Shown here one piece after another: positions 1-11,639 of a DNA stretch of 64,000 nt; position 1 is the stretch's first letter; each line of letters opens with the position of its first letter. The stretch lies in the NCBI GenBank assembly GCA_011800805.1, contig MPNW01000033.1, positions 1-64,000 on the forward strand. Reading direction: 5' to 3'. Origin of the DNA: Hirudo medicinalis. Lineage: Eukaryota; Annelida; Clitellata; Hirudinida; Hirudinidae. The translations under genes and the position numbers were made by a program. The notes under the pieces are model-generated. The model saw nothing but the letters and a program-made list of their open reading frames with translations, made no database searches and was not told the DNA's origin.

Positions 1-1167
1 TTAATATTTATTACTCATTAATATGCAGATTAAATAATTATTATGCTTATGTTATGGTTACGCTAAGGAACCATTATTAGGAAGATGAGGCAAGCTATGT
101 TGAAGATCACCTCGAATCTTTCATTCCTCTCTTATTCGTCATCAGTCAAGCATTTCGATGACTTTCATTTATCAATTGAAGGAATTTTTAATTTAAATAA
201 TATTAATTTGTAAATTTAATCACTAAGTCATTCATGTTCAATTGTTGTTGACAACTTCCTCGTACGTTCGACACATTTCTTGAAGCTCATCAATATTCAT
301 GAACCTCAACCTGTCTTACGACGCTACGCAAGATTTCATCATTTTCTTCCTGAGCTAAATTTTCCCCCTATAAGATTGCGCAAGTCGAATCGCTGAATAT
401 TCATTAGCCACCTACGCAATCGGATCCACGTCTGATTGGGCACCCCTTTGATGCCAAATATAGCACACTATCATGGCCAAACTCGTTGCACTTGAGACGT
501 AGTTCAAATTTATTCTCAAAAGTCTTTTTAAATATTTTCGTTTAATCCCCGAAAATAACCACACTGAAGTGCTTGCAGGTTTAAAGACGTTCCAATCGAC
601 TGAGTTTTAATAATTTATCTTACATTCCCAGTTCAATTCTTCTGAAAAGAAGTTCGTTTGATTTTGATTACGCATGAAAAGAAATGGATAATTTCAAAAG
701 GTTTTCAAATTCGTCAGGCAACGTTCAGGAACTTGTAGAACACGGGAAGAATGGAGTTTTTAGTTTTTAGTTTTTTTCTCGGCGCACCGTGATGACAGAC
801 ACGTCTCAAGGTCAGACCTCGATCGCTGTTGAAGCCAGTAGTGATGAAGCAGAGTTTATTACGTGGTCAGGAATTGATGAACCTCTTGCGATGGCATGAG
901 TTCACTCGTGATAAACAATCCCCTAATGCCTCCACTCATCACGTATTACACTCGAGGAATTTCAATACTAACAACAATAATAATATTTATTATTTACAAT
1001 ATTTATTATTATTATTATTATCATCGCAGTAGAGATAGTTAATGACGTCACCGTCAATGCAATGCATACAATGATCGGGCATTTCAAGAGAACTCATGAA
1101 TGATTTGCACTCAACAAGAGTGGCTTTGGGGATGAAAATGTGAACAGAAGAAGAAAACGTGAGGAGT
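1..1167. other. Intergenic AT-rich sequence, no gene seen
   Basis: I see no convincing exon here. The open frames are short and of low complexity; the one at 829-1032 runs into an (ATT)n tract. A short (AAT/ATT)n stretch lies at about 970-1020. Confidence 0.5.
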
Positions 1168-1332
1168 AATTCATACCATCATAATTTATACAATCATAAT
1201 TCATACCATCATAATTCATACCATCATAATTCATACCATCATAATTCATACCATCATAATTCATACCATCATAATTCACACCTTCATAATTCACACCTTC
1301 ATAATTCATACCTTCGTAATTCATCTCTTCTT
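1168..1332. repeat. 15-bp minisatellite, about 11 units
   Basis: The unit AATTCATACCATCAT repeats in register from 1168. The units starting at 1183, 1273, 1288, 1303 and 1318 are diverged. Because 15 is a multiple of 3, the array reads open on both strands and gives spurious peptides: a five-residue NSYHH repeat on + and an MNYDG repeat on -. Nothing else suggests it is coding. Confidence 0.9.
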
Positions 1333-2355
1333 TTTAAACTTCCGAATTCATTCAAAAATTGAGCCTCTATTAATTTATTAGCACCTTCGCTCATTCTGCT
1401 TAAAACATCTAGCCAGCCAGCTAGCTCTAGCCACAAGTCTCTACGAGATCTTCAAATCATAAAAACTCTACCCAGGTTATAATCCATCAATTTTTTAATT
1501 ATAATATATTATTAATCTTATTAGCCATGCTATTTATTTCGATGTATGAATATTAATATAATCATAAATAACTAATATTCAACTTGAACTGAGTTTATAG
1601 CCACTCCCTAATCCCATTTCCTGGATCTTTGGAATGTCTTACAGGCTGAGGACTTGTCTTATTTCAACCTTTCCTAATAATGATAATCATTCTTCTGTTC
1701 ATAATCAAGTCATTAGACTAGACGTTACGCTGGACGTGTTTTTACAGTCTTTCAATCCTTCAACATCTGTCAATCATTCAACATCTTGCAACGAAATCGA
1801 TGGCACACTGTTGACAAATATGATTGATGACACGTGAAAGAACCTTTTCATCGGTCAATCATTTCAAATTTCTGCAATGCTTCATAATAGTACGAATAAT
1901 AATAATAAAAAAAGTTTAACAATATTATTAATAACAACAATAATAATATAATTGACGTGCAATAGCAATAATAAAGCAAATATGAACGAACAAAACAATA
2001 ACGCTAATAACTCAGGGGTGGATAACTTTTGCCACAAATAGGTTCACGACCTTCTCGCCAAATATGGTTGCAGTTAACTTTGCAAAAATAACAAAAATCT
2101 CTGGTTCGTGTTTTCAGTCTGCAGTTTGTTGTGACGACTTCTCCTGAAAGACGTTAGAGACGCAAGTTAGAGACTTTCAGGCGGGAAGTTCACCAAACGT
2201 TTTCATCATCTTTCATTTTTAAAAGTAATTTTTCACTGAAAAAAATATATTAATAATAAATAGTCGAAAAACTTGCTTTATTTTCATTGGAGGTGTGTCG
2301 CGCCACTGGGCGGAGCCTAAGAACAACAAGAGTTAAAATGACCTTGAACTACTCC
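1333..2355. other. Intergenic, AT-rich
   Basis: No gene is recognised. There are AAT/ATT-rich stretches around 1890-1960. This is the upstream region of the small secreted-protein gene that follows. Confidence 0.5.
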
Positions 2356-2362
2356 TATATAA
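2356..2362 (+). promoter_or_regulatory. Candidate TATA box (distal)
   Basis: TATATAA sits in CTCCTATATAAG, which would start transcription near 2385-2390, about 215 bases before the ATG at 2602. A second candidate lies nearer the gene at 2514. Confidence 0.4.
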
Positions 2363-2488
2363 GTATAAGAGGTCAGACTGTTTACTTCGTAACACGAGCT
2401 TCGAAAAAAAAAGCCAGTGCGAGGGACTTGATGAATGCGCCTTTCATTGTGAATTGTGAATTGTGATTAAATTAATTATTTTAACCAG

Positions 2489-2523
2489 CCAATCAGCTTT
2501 GGTAGTACGACGCATAAATATAA
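2489..2523 (+). promoter_or_regulatory. Candidate CCAAT and TATA-like pair (proximal)
   Basis: CCAATCAG at 2489-2496 is followed by ATAAATATAA at 2514-2523. A start near 2545 would leave a 5' UTR of about 55 bases before the ATG at 2602. The CCAAT box is closer to the TATA than usual, so this is tentative. Confidence 0.35.
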
Positions 2524-2601
2524 GGGCGTGCATCGAAACGAGAGTACGTGAGTTTGACAATCCGCAAACATTCTTAGAATTCGTCGATCGCTTCTTGTAC
2601 G

Positions 2602-3554
2602 ATGAAGAACCAAAATTATCTGCTGCTCATCACTTTGTTGGCTTTTCTGGCGTCTCAAACAGTTCTCGCCAAAAGCCATCGCCATAGAAACAACGGCAAT
2701 GATGGCGGACGACGCAACAAGAACGGACAGAGAAACGGAAGAAATCGTAACATTAACGAGGTAAGTATTTTTATTTATTACGAAAATAATTATTTACATT
2801 TAAACTGATGGTAAAATTATTGCAAGTATTTTTGTCGATGCCATGAACAAGTAAGATTCCCGCCCGTTTTAAAGAATATTTGAATAGTTCCAGTAGCGAA
2901 TCTAATGATAGCGCATTTCCTACGCCAGGGTTTCAGCTGTCCCGAGATGGCTTGTCCTCCCGTCAATCCAACTTGCAAGAACGTCGAATATTTGGTCTTG
3001 CAGTTCGTAGAAAGTGAAGCCAGTAGTGACTTGGTGTTCGAATGCAGAGGTTGCGACTACTGCATCGACTTCAGGAGTCTTCAAAAGAGAGCCATCAGGA
3101 GACATCATGATGTCTACGCCAAATTGGTGAGATCGGCGGAAATATTTTGACTGTTGTAGTAATTTTTAAAATTTCATTTGTGAAAAATTCAGACAGCACA
3201 TAAATTCAGACAGTTCATTTTAATTTTCCCCTCAAAATTTAAGTCGTTTTTAGTCGCCGCTTTGATAAATTTTAGAGTTGAATGTGAAGCACATAAAATT
3301 GACGGTCAGTAAGCGGGATTTAGTTACACTGAGCATTCAGGTCTACCACCTTCACGATGTTACTCAACATTTCACCTTAATTTAACCGCCATTGTTGAAT
3401 GAATTTTTCATTTTTCCAGCGAAGTGGGTTTCAGTGTCCTGGAGTGAGATTCGGATGCCTTGACGTAAGACCAGTGAACGTCTTCATACCAGGGTTTCAC
3501 GGCCAATCCTGGTCGTGCCCGGCTTGCTTCGACCATGTCCTACCAAACAACTAA
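2602..3554 (+). CDS. Secreted cysteine-rich protein, unknown family, 3 exons
   Basis: Coding exons are 2602-2760, 2929-3126 and 3420-3554, all joined in phase 0. Donors are GTAAGT and GTGAGA; acceptors are CCAG and CCAGC-type. The product is 163 residues. Residues 1-23 form a clear signal peptide with a LLLITLLAFLA core. Residues 24-53 are rich in Arg, Asn, Gly and His. Exons 2 and 3 each begin with the same signature, GF-x-CP (GFSCP and GFQCP). Each ends in a C-x(2)-C-type cluster (ECRGCDYC and SWSCPACF), so the mature part looks like two copies of one cysteine module, one per exon. I do not recognise the family. It is probably extracellular (matrix, cuticle, venom-like or defence are all possible). 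The coding evidence is strong; the function is unknown. Confidence 0.8.
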
Positions 3555-3969
3555 TGCCAGGCAGAATGAGAGGAAATGACTATTGCGAACATTGATAACG
3601 CGTAACAATCGTATTTCTTTAAGTCCTGTTTGTGTGATCAATCAATGGTTCCAATGAATTTTTGTTGACAATGGTGAACTTCACTTTTTGTGATTTCGCC
3701 ATTTCTGATGAGGATGTTTCCTGTGGAATATTCCACGTATAAGACTCGGTTGTTAGAGACAGTTTCTTTCCATTTTTTGTGTTTTGAAAACTTATTTATG
3801 GACATTTTTCCTTGCCTTAAGCTGTTAGTCTGTTTTCATTTGTTCATTTACCGAGTCTCATTTTTTTTTGCCTCAGTTATTTAACTTTATATCGATGTTT
3901 ACTTTTTTTTGCGGATTACTTAGGTCGATTGAAAGATTTTTAAATTGTCCGTTATCAACATGTTAGGAA

Positions 3970-3975
3970 AATAAA
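3970..3975 (+). terminator. Candidate polyadenylation signal of the secreted-protein gene
   Basis: This is the first good AATAAA on the + strand after the stop codon at 3552-3554. It implies a 3' UTR of a little over 400 bases. Confidence 0.45.
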
Positions 3976-5380
3976 TTTGCTTCTGTTTACAACGATTTAG
4001 AGTTAAGCTCAGACTTCAGCAGGGGCGTTACTCGGACGAGCGACAATTAGTCACTTCTTGCGATGAATTTTCTGTGACTAACGATCAGTCGTTACAATGC
4101 TCCTTTTTGTGAGTTTGTCTTGGGTGATTCTAATTTTAATAAAATTGGTAAATTGAAGTTTCCGAGTTCAAAACTTTCTCAGTGGTTTCTGTCAAAAGGC
4201 TGACTTTTAAATATTGCATAATCTGGAAGTAGACGGCTTGGGGGAATTTACTAATAACTAATTTACGAATAACGTTAAAAACGTTTCTCCAGCGAATCTA
4301 AATGTCTTTTTTCGTCATCGTAGACTCATTATTCAACGAGTGCGAGTAACCAACCAAAGAAAAAATCTGAGGAAATGTGACCAGCCCATCTGAAGGGGAT
4401 TGGGCCAAGTAGTCACAGTTCCTTAGTGATGTATTTTTTTTTGAGAGTTGTGATCAGTGTGATTGACACATCTTATGACACTACGATCCAGACTTTGGAC
4501 CGAATAGGTTTAAAAAATATTGTTTAAAATGAGATGAATATTGAATATATGAATATATATGGGAAATTTTATGTTTTTAATCCTGGAAAAGTCATCACTT
4601 TTTTCAACTTTCACTTTTTCCATAAAACCAGCTGATTATACTTTTTTTCCAGCTTCTGAGAACGTATTACGAAAATGTATTAAAAAATGTTTTATTCTCT
4701 TTTGGAGATTAAAAATGTTTCCATATGCATCTTCAAAATACAAGTTTACCATTAACTACTAGTAATTGCGTAGCTTCGGTCCAAAACTGGCAACTGGAGA
4801 CTATTTTGATTTAATGATGTTTATAAATAAATAAAATATAAATAATCGCGTGAAATGTCAACAACTCATGAATTGCTAACAGCTAAACATGCATTGTATT
4901 TATTTTCCAAGCGAGGTAATGACTGTTAATTAATTTTTAAAGATAAATTAGGATCCCTTTATACATTCACGGACCTCGATAATAAAAAAAATAAAATTAC
5001 TTCATTCATCCATCCATCCATCCATCCATTCATTCTCAACTACATACTCGTCATCATGGAATGTCGAGTATTTGATAAATAAATTACATGTGGACCTCAT
5101 TGAATTATACCGTTAATTATTCATTTAATAAATGTCCCAAGAGATTATTTGGAATCCGAAGTCATGGGCTGGAATGAATCTTATCATGAATCGTAACATT
5201 GTGTGCCTTCTCCACAATGACGCACGCATGTTGCCATTCATTCTCGACAGCTTATCAGCTGGTCTCACGCTGATTAACTTATTCAAATTGTTTATCAAAC
5301 CCTTTCATAACTCAATGTTTCGAATTCCGAAGGCTAATCTCCAAGGTATATTTCAAATTATCTTTTTCTTTGGAGAGCGA
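3976..5380. other. Intergenic, AT-rich
   Basis: No gene is recognised. A (CATC)n microsatellite lies at about 5001-5035 and many short poly-T tracts are present. Confidence 0.5.
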
Positions 5381-6010
5381 GAAACATCCATTAAGTAGCT
5401 TGGTTAATGACATAAGTTTCTTTAGATTAAGATCACGGAGGATCGATGAGATAATAATGAATATTTATAATAATGAAGTGACATTTAAAAAACCAGAGGC
5501 TTTTGAATTTTTACATAAAACATCCAAACGATTAACTTCAAATATAAGCTCTTTCAAGTACCACAAAGTTTCTTGGATGATTCTTATTTTGATGCAACAA
5601 AAACTGTCCGTGAACGTCGGAAACACAGATTCCCTATTTATAAATGTATCGACTATATATAACACAATTTATGCATCGATTGATCACTATCTTCCCTGTC
5701 ATTCAAAATTCCCTAAATCCGCCAAGTTTAAAGTATATTTCCAGCACTTTTTGAAAATTGCGAGGGTTATTATTATTTATTATTATACAAAGCAGGCGAA
5801 AGAAACATCATCTCCAACTATAAACCTATGTTTTAGATTACTTTTTGAAACGTTTTGAAAAAGTAATGCATACAAGACTTTACTCTAACTGTCAGAATTT
5901 CACTTAATATCAGATAGTCAATTTGGATTTAGAAAAAAAATCACTCAACTTGCCCTTAACTCTGTTGCACTCTAGGATCATGTTATTGTTCTGCACTGAT
6001 TTGTTGATTG
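5381..6010 (+). mobile_element. Decayed non-LTR retrotransposon (LINE) fragment
   Basis: Around 5850-5975, two frames separated by a frameshift carry a typical reverse-transcriptase start block. First come FETFEKVMHTRLYS-like residues, then SDSQFGFRKK followed by T-Q-L-A-L. This is the usual RT core of Jockey/CR1/RTE-type elements. The frame stops at about 5975, and the catalytic part of the RT is missing. The open frame 5370-5858 just upstream may be the endonuclease-RT linker of the same element, but I cannot match it. Confidence 0.55.
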
Positions 6011-6670
6011 ATTGTTATTATTTTGATGGAAATTAAGATTGAGTGAATAACTGAGAAGTTATAATTACTTTGCTACCCTGAACATCATCATCCCCATCAT
6101 TATACAAGATGTTAGCCATGTCTAATCATAATTTAATAAAAATCGGCGATTGTCATTATATCATCATTATTTTTGTTTCTTCTAATTCTATAGCAGAATT
6201 ATATATTCTATAGCAGGAGTTAATGTCTTAAAATCAAATTGTCCTAAAATCAAGTTACTTCAGGAAAGTCAATGAACGATCCAAAAATATGTTCCATGAC
6301 TTATTAGCTTAATATGATTGGTCTGAAGTTTATAACTCAGTAATATAAATAATGTTGCCTTAGCTTATAAACATTTTATTTTCCTTTAATTTGAAATTTA
6401 CAATACTTGTTTTCCTTTGTATCTCGTGACTAATCTTCTAATCGTTTTAAACACCTGGCCGACACCGGTCCTTCTAAAATCTTGCCAAACTAAGAGCAAG
6501 CTATATCACACTTATTTAAAAGATGTCACTCCTCGTAACAAGACCAATTTCATTAATTGTAGAAATTAATTTACCTGTAGAAAGGTAATTGTAGAAAATG
6601 TTTTTAGTTAAAAAACAGTATTATACATAATTATTTTATCACTTTAATCGGAATACGAACAATACTTGAA
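6011..6670. other. Intergenic, AT-rich
   Basis: No exon or RNA gene is recognised. Confidence 0.4.
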
Positions 6671-7470
6671 CTAACGGGTGTGGCCAACCCCCCGAGAACG
6701 TAAGGAGTGTGGGCCGAAACGTTCGGTGACGGGGCACTCCTCTGATGATTCCCTGTCGATACGTTCTGTTATATATTTGTAATGGTAGGAGTTTCTTAGT
6801 ACTTCACCGAGGCTTTGGCCATTTGGCATTTGGCCATTTGCACTCGGGAATAGACCGGGTGACAACCGGGAAAGACTGGTGACGACCTGGACAGACAGGT
6901 GACGGCTCGGAGAGACGAGTTTCGTGATTGGGCTAGCAGCCCATCGCGATGAACTTCAGTTGCTGGCAAGTCGAAAAAAGGAATATGTCCCCCGGGTCCC
7001 TGCCGAAATGAAGGGGAAGATAACGTACCCACCAATGAACCTACATGGCTGGATTTCCAATGGACTCACGATTTTTAGATGCGTATCGGAGAATGGCGTG
7101 TCGATGAGCAGGTGGGAGTTTGGTAGAAGGCTTTAGTCTGAGAGGGGACTTAAGATTCACCAGGCAAAGCTAAATGCGAAAGGGAGGTGGAGAAACAGCG
7201 TTCTGGTGCAGCTGTATATTCAGTTAAAACGCCGAACTATACCGGACCGGATTAATACCACAGTTCTGAGTGCGTTCGAGTTTCCGGCCTCAAGGAAGAC
7301 CTTCCACGAGCTGGGATCAAGTTCCCTCGAGGAAATGAATGATGTGCGGTTTGGATGTTGAGGGGTGGCTCGCGCACCGGCAAGTGACGTAGAACGCGAA
7401 TGAGCGTTTAATGCGATATAAGCGCACTGCCGGTGAGCGTAATTTTCAAAGTGAAGGCGACCGCTTCAAA
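6671..7470 (+). mobile_element. Rearranged retroelement remnant, N-terminal part
   Basis: This block is visibly richer in GC than its flanks. On the + strand near 7139-7185 it encodes RGLKIHQAK. That matches the end of the N-terminal zinc-finger region of non-LTR retrotransposons that carry a restriction-like endonuclease; the C-terminal half of such an element lies at 8019-8898 on the other strand. Stops interrupt the frame, for example at about 7135. The rest of the block (6671-7130) is unassigned and may be the 5' UTR of the element. Confidence 0.4.
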
Positions 7471-8018
7471 GAAAATATAATGTTCAGTTTGCATTATATG
7501 GTGTCGATGTGTAAAGGTCGCCGTGAGTCTTTAGTCGATAACATATAACGGGTGATGTTCTGAAGATGGTTGTAATAATAAAAATGTACCTAATCCCTGC
7601 GATGCAAGACCACGAGGCAGGACTGTAATTAGTGCAGTTGCGTTTTATTTGCACTCTTAGGTGATCCAGACAAAAGTTAAAGATAATAAACAAAGATAAT
7701 ACAAAAATGTCCCTTGGGTGAAAATAAAATTTTGTCTTAATATATTTTTTAAAATATTTTACTTCAACTTCGATAGCCTTAATTTTGTTAATATATTTCC
7801 TTAATAATTGAAAAGCACCCTTCAATGTACTGGGGGAAACTGCCAATATTTGGAAATCTTTTAGGTCATTGAGCATCCTCTAAATGTTAGGTTATTAAAG
7901 AACTCTTTTGCACATTGTCTGCATATTGGAAAAGGAAAAATTAGCCAAACGCACCAAAATCAGACAATTTTTTTCTCCACGTAAACGTGGACCACCTGAA
8001 TGCTTAAGGCCTAATCCA

Positions 8019-8898
8019 TCATGGGCACCAACCTCGATGGGAAGAGGTCTGTTCTGTAACCTTTCGTTTCAAGTTCCATCGACAGATCTGCAACTTATCC
8101 GCCTTGAGCGGAATTGCTGTATTCAAGTCTGTCCTCCACGGTACCGTCAGCTCAACCAGAATGATGGCATCTGTCAACGGTGACACGAGCACCATGTCCG
8201 ATCTCTTGACACTTTCCACCAGCATCTGGGGGTAGTGCCTCATTCCTTGTGGGTCGTCTGTGACGGCCTCTGCAAGAATGTCTATCCTGGATGTGTGACA
8301 TCTCTTTTTGCAGAGGTGTGCGAAGCCCTCTCGCAAAAAATAAATCTTTCACTGATTAGCGATCATGCACGATTTTGCTTTGGAAACCGCTGCTTTTGAG
8401 GCCTCACATACTTCTCGAAGGACCTGGTTATGTCGCCATGTATACCAACCATTGGCGAGGGCATTTGTGCAGTTGCTGAGAACATGACGCAGTGTCTCGG
8501 TTCCGCCACAGAGCCTGCACTTGGTGTCTTCCTCCAAACCGCACCTCTGCAAATTGTCCCTGGAGGGCAACTGACCTTATCGCGAAGGCTAGCCAGAACG
8601 GGGACATCTTCCACACATCGCTCCAGGTAAGCGATCGCTGTACTGCGTCATCCCACGTTGTCCACTTACCCTGTTGTGCTTGCGCTGCCCTCTTGATTCC
8701 ATTTTTCCTTTCCTGGCTAATCACAGAGCTCTGACTATTTTTTGGAAGGTGGTTCCATCCAACAGCATGATGGCCCGTCTGAATAGGACCTCTTGCTTCC
8801 TCGAACATCAGCACGGCTACTGATTCGATGAAGGCGGCTCTGCATTTCTTCCCAGCCCCAAACAATTGTTTTGATTTGTAGCTCATTAGAATGAACAT
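8019..8898 (-). mobile_element. Decayed non-LTR retrotransposon, C-terminal zinc knuckle and restriction-like endonuclease
   Basis: Reading leftwards from 8898, the frames carry in order: a basic linker with QGKWTTWDDAVQRSLTW (about 8690-8640); a Cys-His knuckle CRLCGG...RHVLSNC (about 8510-8450) followed by YTWRHNQVLR; and, after a stop and frameshift, SDMVLVS...IILVELTVPW (about 8225-8140). These three blocks occur in this order in R2-like elements with a PD-(D/E)xK endonuclease. Here the Pro of the PD pair is replaced by Ser, and the frames are shifted twice, so the copy is dead. The reverse-transcriptase core is absent. Confidence 0.75.
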
Positions 8899-9472
8899 AG
8901 CAAACAGATAACGCTATTTTTTATACGAACCAAATAAAACCCAAAAGTTTGCAAAGGTAATCACTGATAACGATCTTAAAGCTGGTTGCTTATTTTTATT
9001 TTCAAAAAATAGTGTAAAAACCGTTCATATTAATCATGTAAAACCTTATCATTATCAACTCGCGGTTGTGAAAAATTGATGGTTACAAAACATTGCCGCC
9101 GTTGAGCTGGCTTTTGACCGTCAATCAGGCAACATTCATTCAATGACGTCAATTTCTTGAGTCGCCTTTGTCTAATAAACATTGTTTTCTAAAGGGAAGT
9201 CATTTGAGGAAGAGGGAAATGCTCCACTAACTCTTGCTGCGCCTGACATTTGGCGTGAAGCAAAGAGAGGTCCCTCAACGGTTTGTGCGACTGTTTGCTC
9301 TCCCCTCCCAGAAAAAGCTGAAATGACGTCCGTTCTATTAATTCAATAGTAACTTCACCAGATACTCTTGTGAGTTTTTTAAGTTTGATTTGATCTCCTG
9401 ATTTCTAGTAGCTTCATCATTATCAAGACTTTAATCCAAACAACCGACGATCAGATGCATATAATGCAAAGC
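8899..9472. other. Intergenic
   Basis: No gene is recognised between the retroelement remnant and the duplicated block. Confidence 0.4.
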
Positions 9473-9727
9473 GAATAAAACAAATCTAATCAACCAATTT
9501 TCCTCTATTTGATTAATTAATATTTTTAATTATTCCTGGAAGCGCTGAATTTTATAGCTAATAATCAAGTAAATCAAACTACTTTTGAAAACCACATTTN
9601 GAATAAAACAAATCTAATCAACCAATTTTCCTCTATTTGATTAATTAATATTTTTAATTATTCCTGGAAGCGCTGAATTTTATAGCTAATAATCAAGTAA
9701 ATCAAACTACTTTTGAAAACCACATTT
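9473..9727. repeat. 127-bp block duplicated on both sides of a single N
   Basis: Bases 9473-9599 and 9601-9727 appear identical, beginning GAATAAAACAAATC and ending AACCACATTT, with one N at 9600. This is the pattern of two contig ends that overlap but were joined by a gap base instead of being merged. It is most likely an assembly artefact, not a biological tandem duplication. Confidence 0.9.
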
Positions 9728-9789
9728 GCATTATAAAATACAAGTTTCACAAAATAAAAACAAGAAAATGAAATTCTAGTTGAAACTGG

Positions 9790-10732
9790 TCACAAGTAGC
9801 TCAGGTCAGGTCTTTTACTGGATCTTGAGTCAGGAGAACGGAGAGGTCTGTACAAATGGACTTGAGACATCTGGATATTTATTTCCATCAGCTGGTTTCT
9901 AAACTGACCAGAATCTATTTCTGAAGGGCAAACTGCCAAGTATCCTAGTAAGCATGAAAGCGTTCAATTTAGTTCAAATGTCAATTAGAACTGGTTTCAA
10001 CTTGTACAAGATTTAACAATTGATCTATTATAAAATAAAAGCAGAAAATTATTACCAGGCATGAAATCCATCACAATATTCTTGGAGAAGAGATACAGGA
10101 TGGCTTCCACTGGACCAAAGAGTTTTATGGGCATCATTCTGGCATTCTGATGGCTGACAATATTTTACCAAATTGCATTAATATTTTTCACAGAATAATA
10201 ATGTGCAAAATATAAATTTTTAAAGAAGTTGACAAAATATTAATTATTAAAATTGACAGAAAATTAAAATTTGAAGACAAATTTATGAGATTTTAACCCA
10301 GCGGCTAGGTTTTGCAAACTTAAGGTAAAAAAGTAGGTAAGACTTGGCATAATGTTTAACATTAGTTTGCAATTTACAGGAACGTATGTGTATGTATGAT
10401 GCATATATGTATACATATATCGATATCTTTAATTGACTCAGAATCTTAAAACTAATAAATCATCATGACAATTAAATGATCAGATAACAACGACAATCAC
10501 AACATTGACATTTGCAAAAGTACCAATAGTTTCTGGCCTTGTGCAATGCTGCTCCATAGTTCTTGGCCACAATGCAGTCCAAAATGTCCTTTTCCGCATC
10601 CAGCACCAATCTGCCAGCAGATGCTGCCTCAGAAGAAAATCTTGACGGGAAGTTTTTGTCGAACTCTTTTGATTCTTGGATCAACTTCAATTCAGTAATC
10701 AAGTTGCTGATCAGGTGTGCAATGTTTTGCAC
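9790..10732 (-). CDS. Unrecognised minus-strand gene, last three exons
   Basis: Three exons fit together with correct phases: 10524-10732 (after TGCAG, weak donor GTACTT), 10056-10153 (after TTGTCAG, donor GTAATA) and 9790-9944 (after TACTAG, ending in TGA at 9790-9792). The joined C-terminal sequence of about 154 residues is mixed-charge and helix-like. It includes GRLVLDAEKDILDCI, MMPIKLFGPVEAILYLF and a Ser/Arg-rich end. I do not recognise it. Upstream exons must exist between here and UFM1 but I could not fix them. A partly similar stretch on the same strand at about 10850-10965 (TELKIIPGM, compare TELKLIQES) may be a further or a duplicated exon. The phase agreement argues that this is a real gene. 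Confidence 0.5.
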
Positions 10733-10965
10733 CTGCAGTATCGCAGCACATTTACCTATTTAAGTCTCAATATAAGAATTTGGTGACTTTCTGAGACTTA
10801 TTTCTGACCTCACTGGATGAACACAGGATCATGTGTCTCAGATTGTACAGGTATTTTGGACTCTATTCCAGGCCTTTGATAGATTCGTCATCACGATCTC
10901 CTTGAAATCTCTCAGTCTATCCTTCATACCTGGTATGATCTTCAACTCAGTTACAAAATGCACCT

Positions 10966-11486
10966 ACGACTTATTCCTACTTATAGATCTATTTCCTCGT
11001 CCCTAGCAACGTTAAATGATTATGGACCTCGCCTCCAAGTCTTAATTTATTGAAAATGACATATGAGTACATTTGATGAAAAGTATAACTTGATAATTTT
11101 ATAAATTCGTAAAAACAAATTACATAAAAAAAATAAAAGCTCGCTATCGATAAAAGCCCCTCGGCGTGACTAGAAATACTTCAACAGAGCGTCATCGTCG
11201 AGTCAAATAGGGAACCAAATCACCAAATCGCTGGCTCTGATCCTCGAAACCGGAAGTAAACATGCTGCTGCGATGAGGAGGAGGAAGAGGATTTGAGTCT
11301 GGAGCGTGGAATATGCATCGTTAGTCCAATCACCGATCCTAGCACCAATTAATGCAGGTGAATCCTCAGTACTTCAGCAATCACAAACGGATTATTTATT
11401 TATTCACTAATAAACAATAAAATAATTGATAATCAGTGGTATTAATAGAATCCGATCTTTGATTGTCTTTGATCGTGAATTAGGGG
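10966..11486. other. No gene recognised
   Basis: A purine-rich patch lies at about 11270-11300. Upstream exons of the 9790-10732 gene may lie here, but none could be defined. Confidence 0.35.
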
Positions 11487-11635
11487 TGAAAGTTGGCTCG
11501 GAGGGTAGAGGTCCTGCGAGCGACGGTAACAGCAACAGTCGTTACTTACAATCCAGCTTGCACAGCCACAAAGCACCCCTGGGAGCTGGCGCTATGTAAA
11601 TGGTATAAGCGCTCCTGACGCTCACGCTTATGGCG
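11487..11635 (+). mobile_element. tRNA-derived SINE copy (plus orientation)
   Basis: A polymerase-III A-box-like TTGGCTCGGAGGG lies at about 11493-11505, followed after a tRNA-like spacing by a degenerate B box before AATCCAGC. The tail, running from AATCCAGCTTGCACAG to GGCGCTATGTAAATGG, is clearly related to the tail of the copy at 31436-31612 (AACCCAGCCTGCACTG to GAGCGCTATATAAATGG). The 3' part also forms a hairpin, ATAAGCG...CGCTTAT. Confidence 0.6.
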
Positions 11636-11639
11636 CTAT

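Noticed and set aside
1094..1362. Repeat-peptide genes on both strands (MNYDG and NSYHH repeats)
   Set aside because: They are only the translation of a 15-bp minisatellite, with no splice or promoter context.
9473..9727. Biological tandem duplication or terminal repeats of a mobile element
   Set aside because: The apparently exact identity and the single N between the copies fit an unmerged assembly overlap better.
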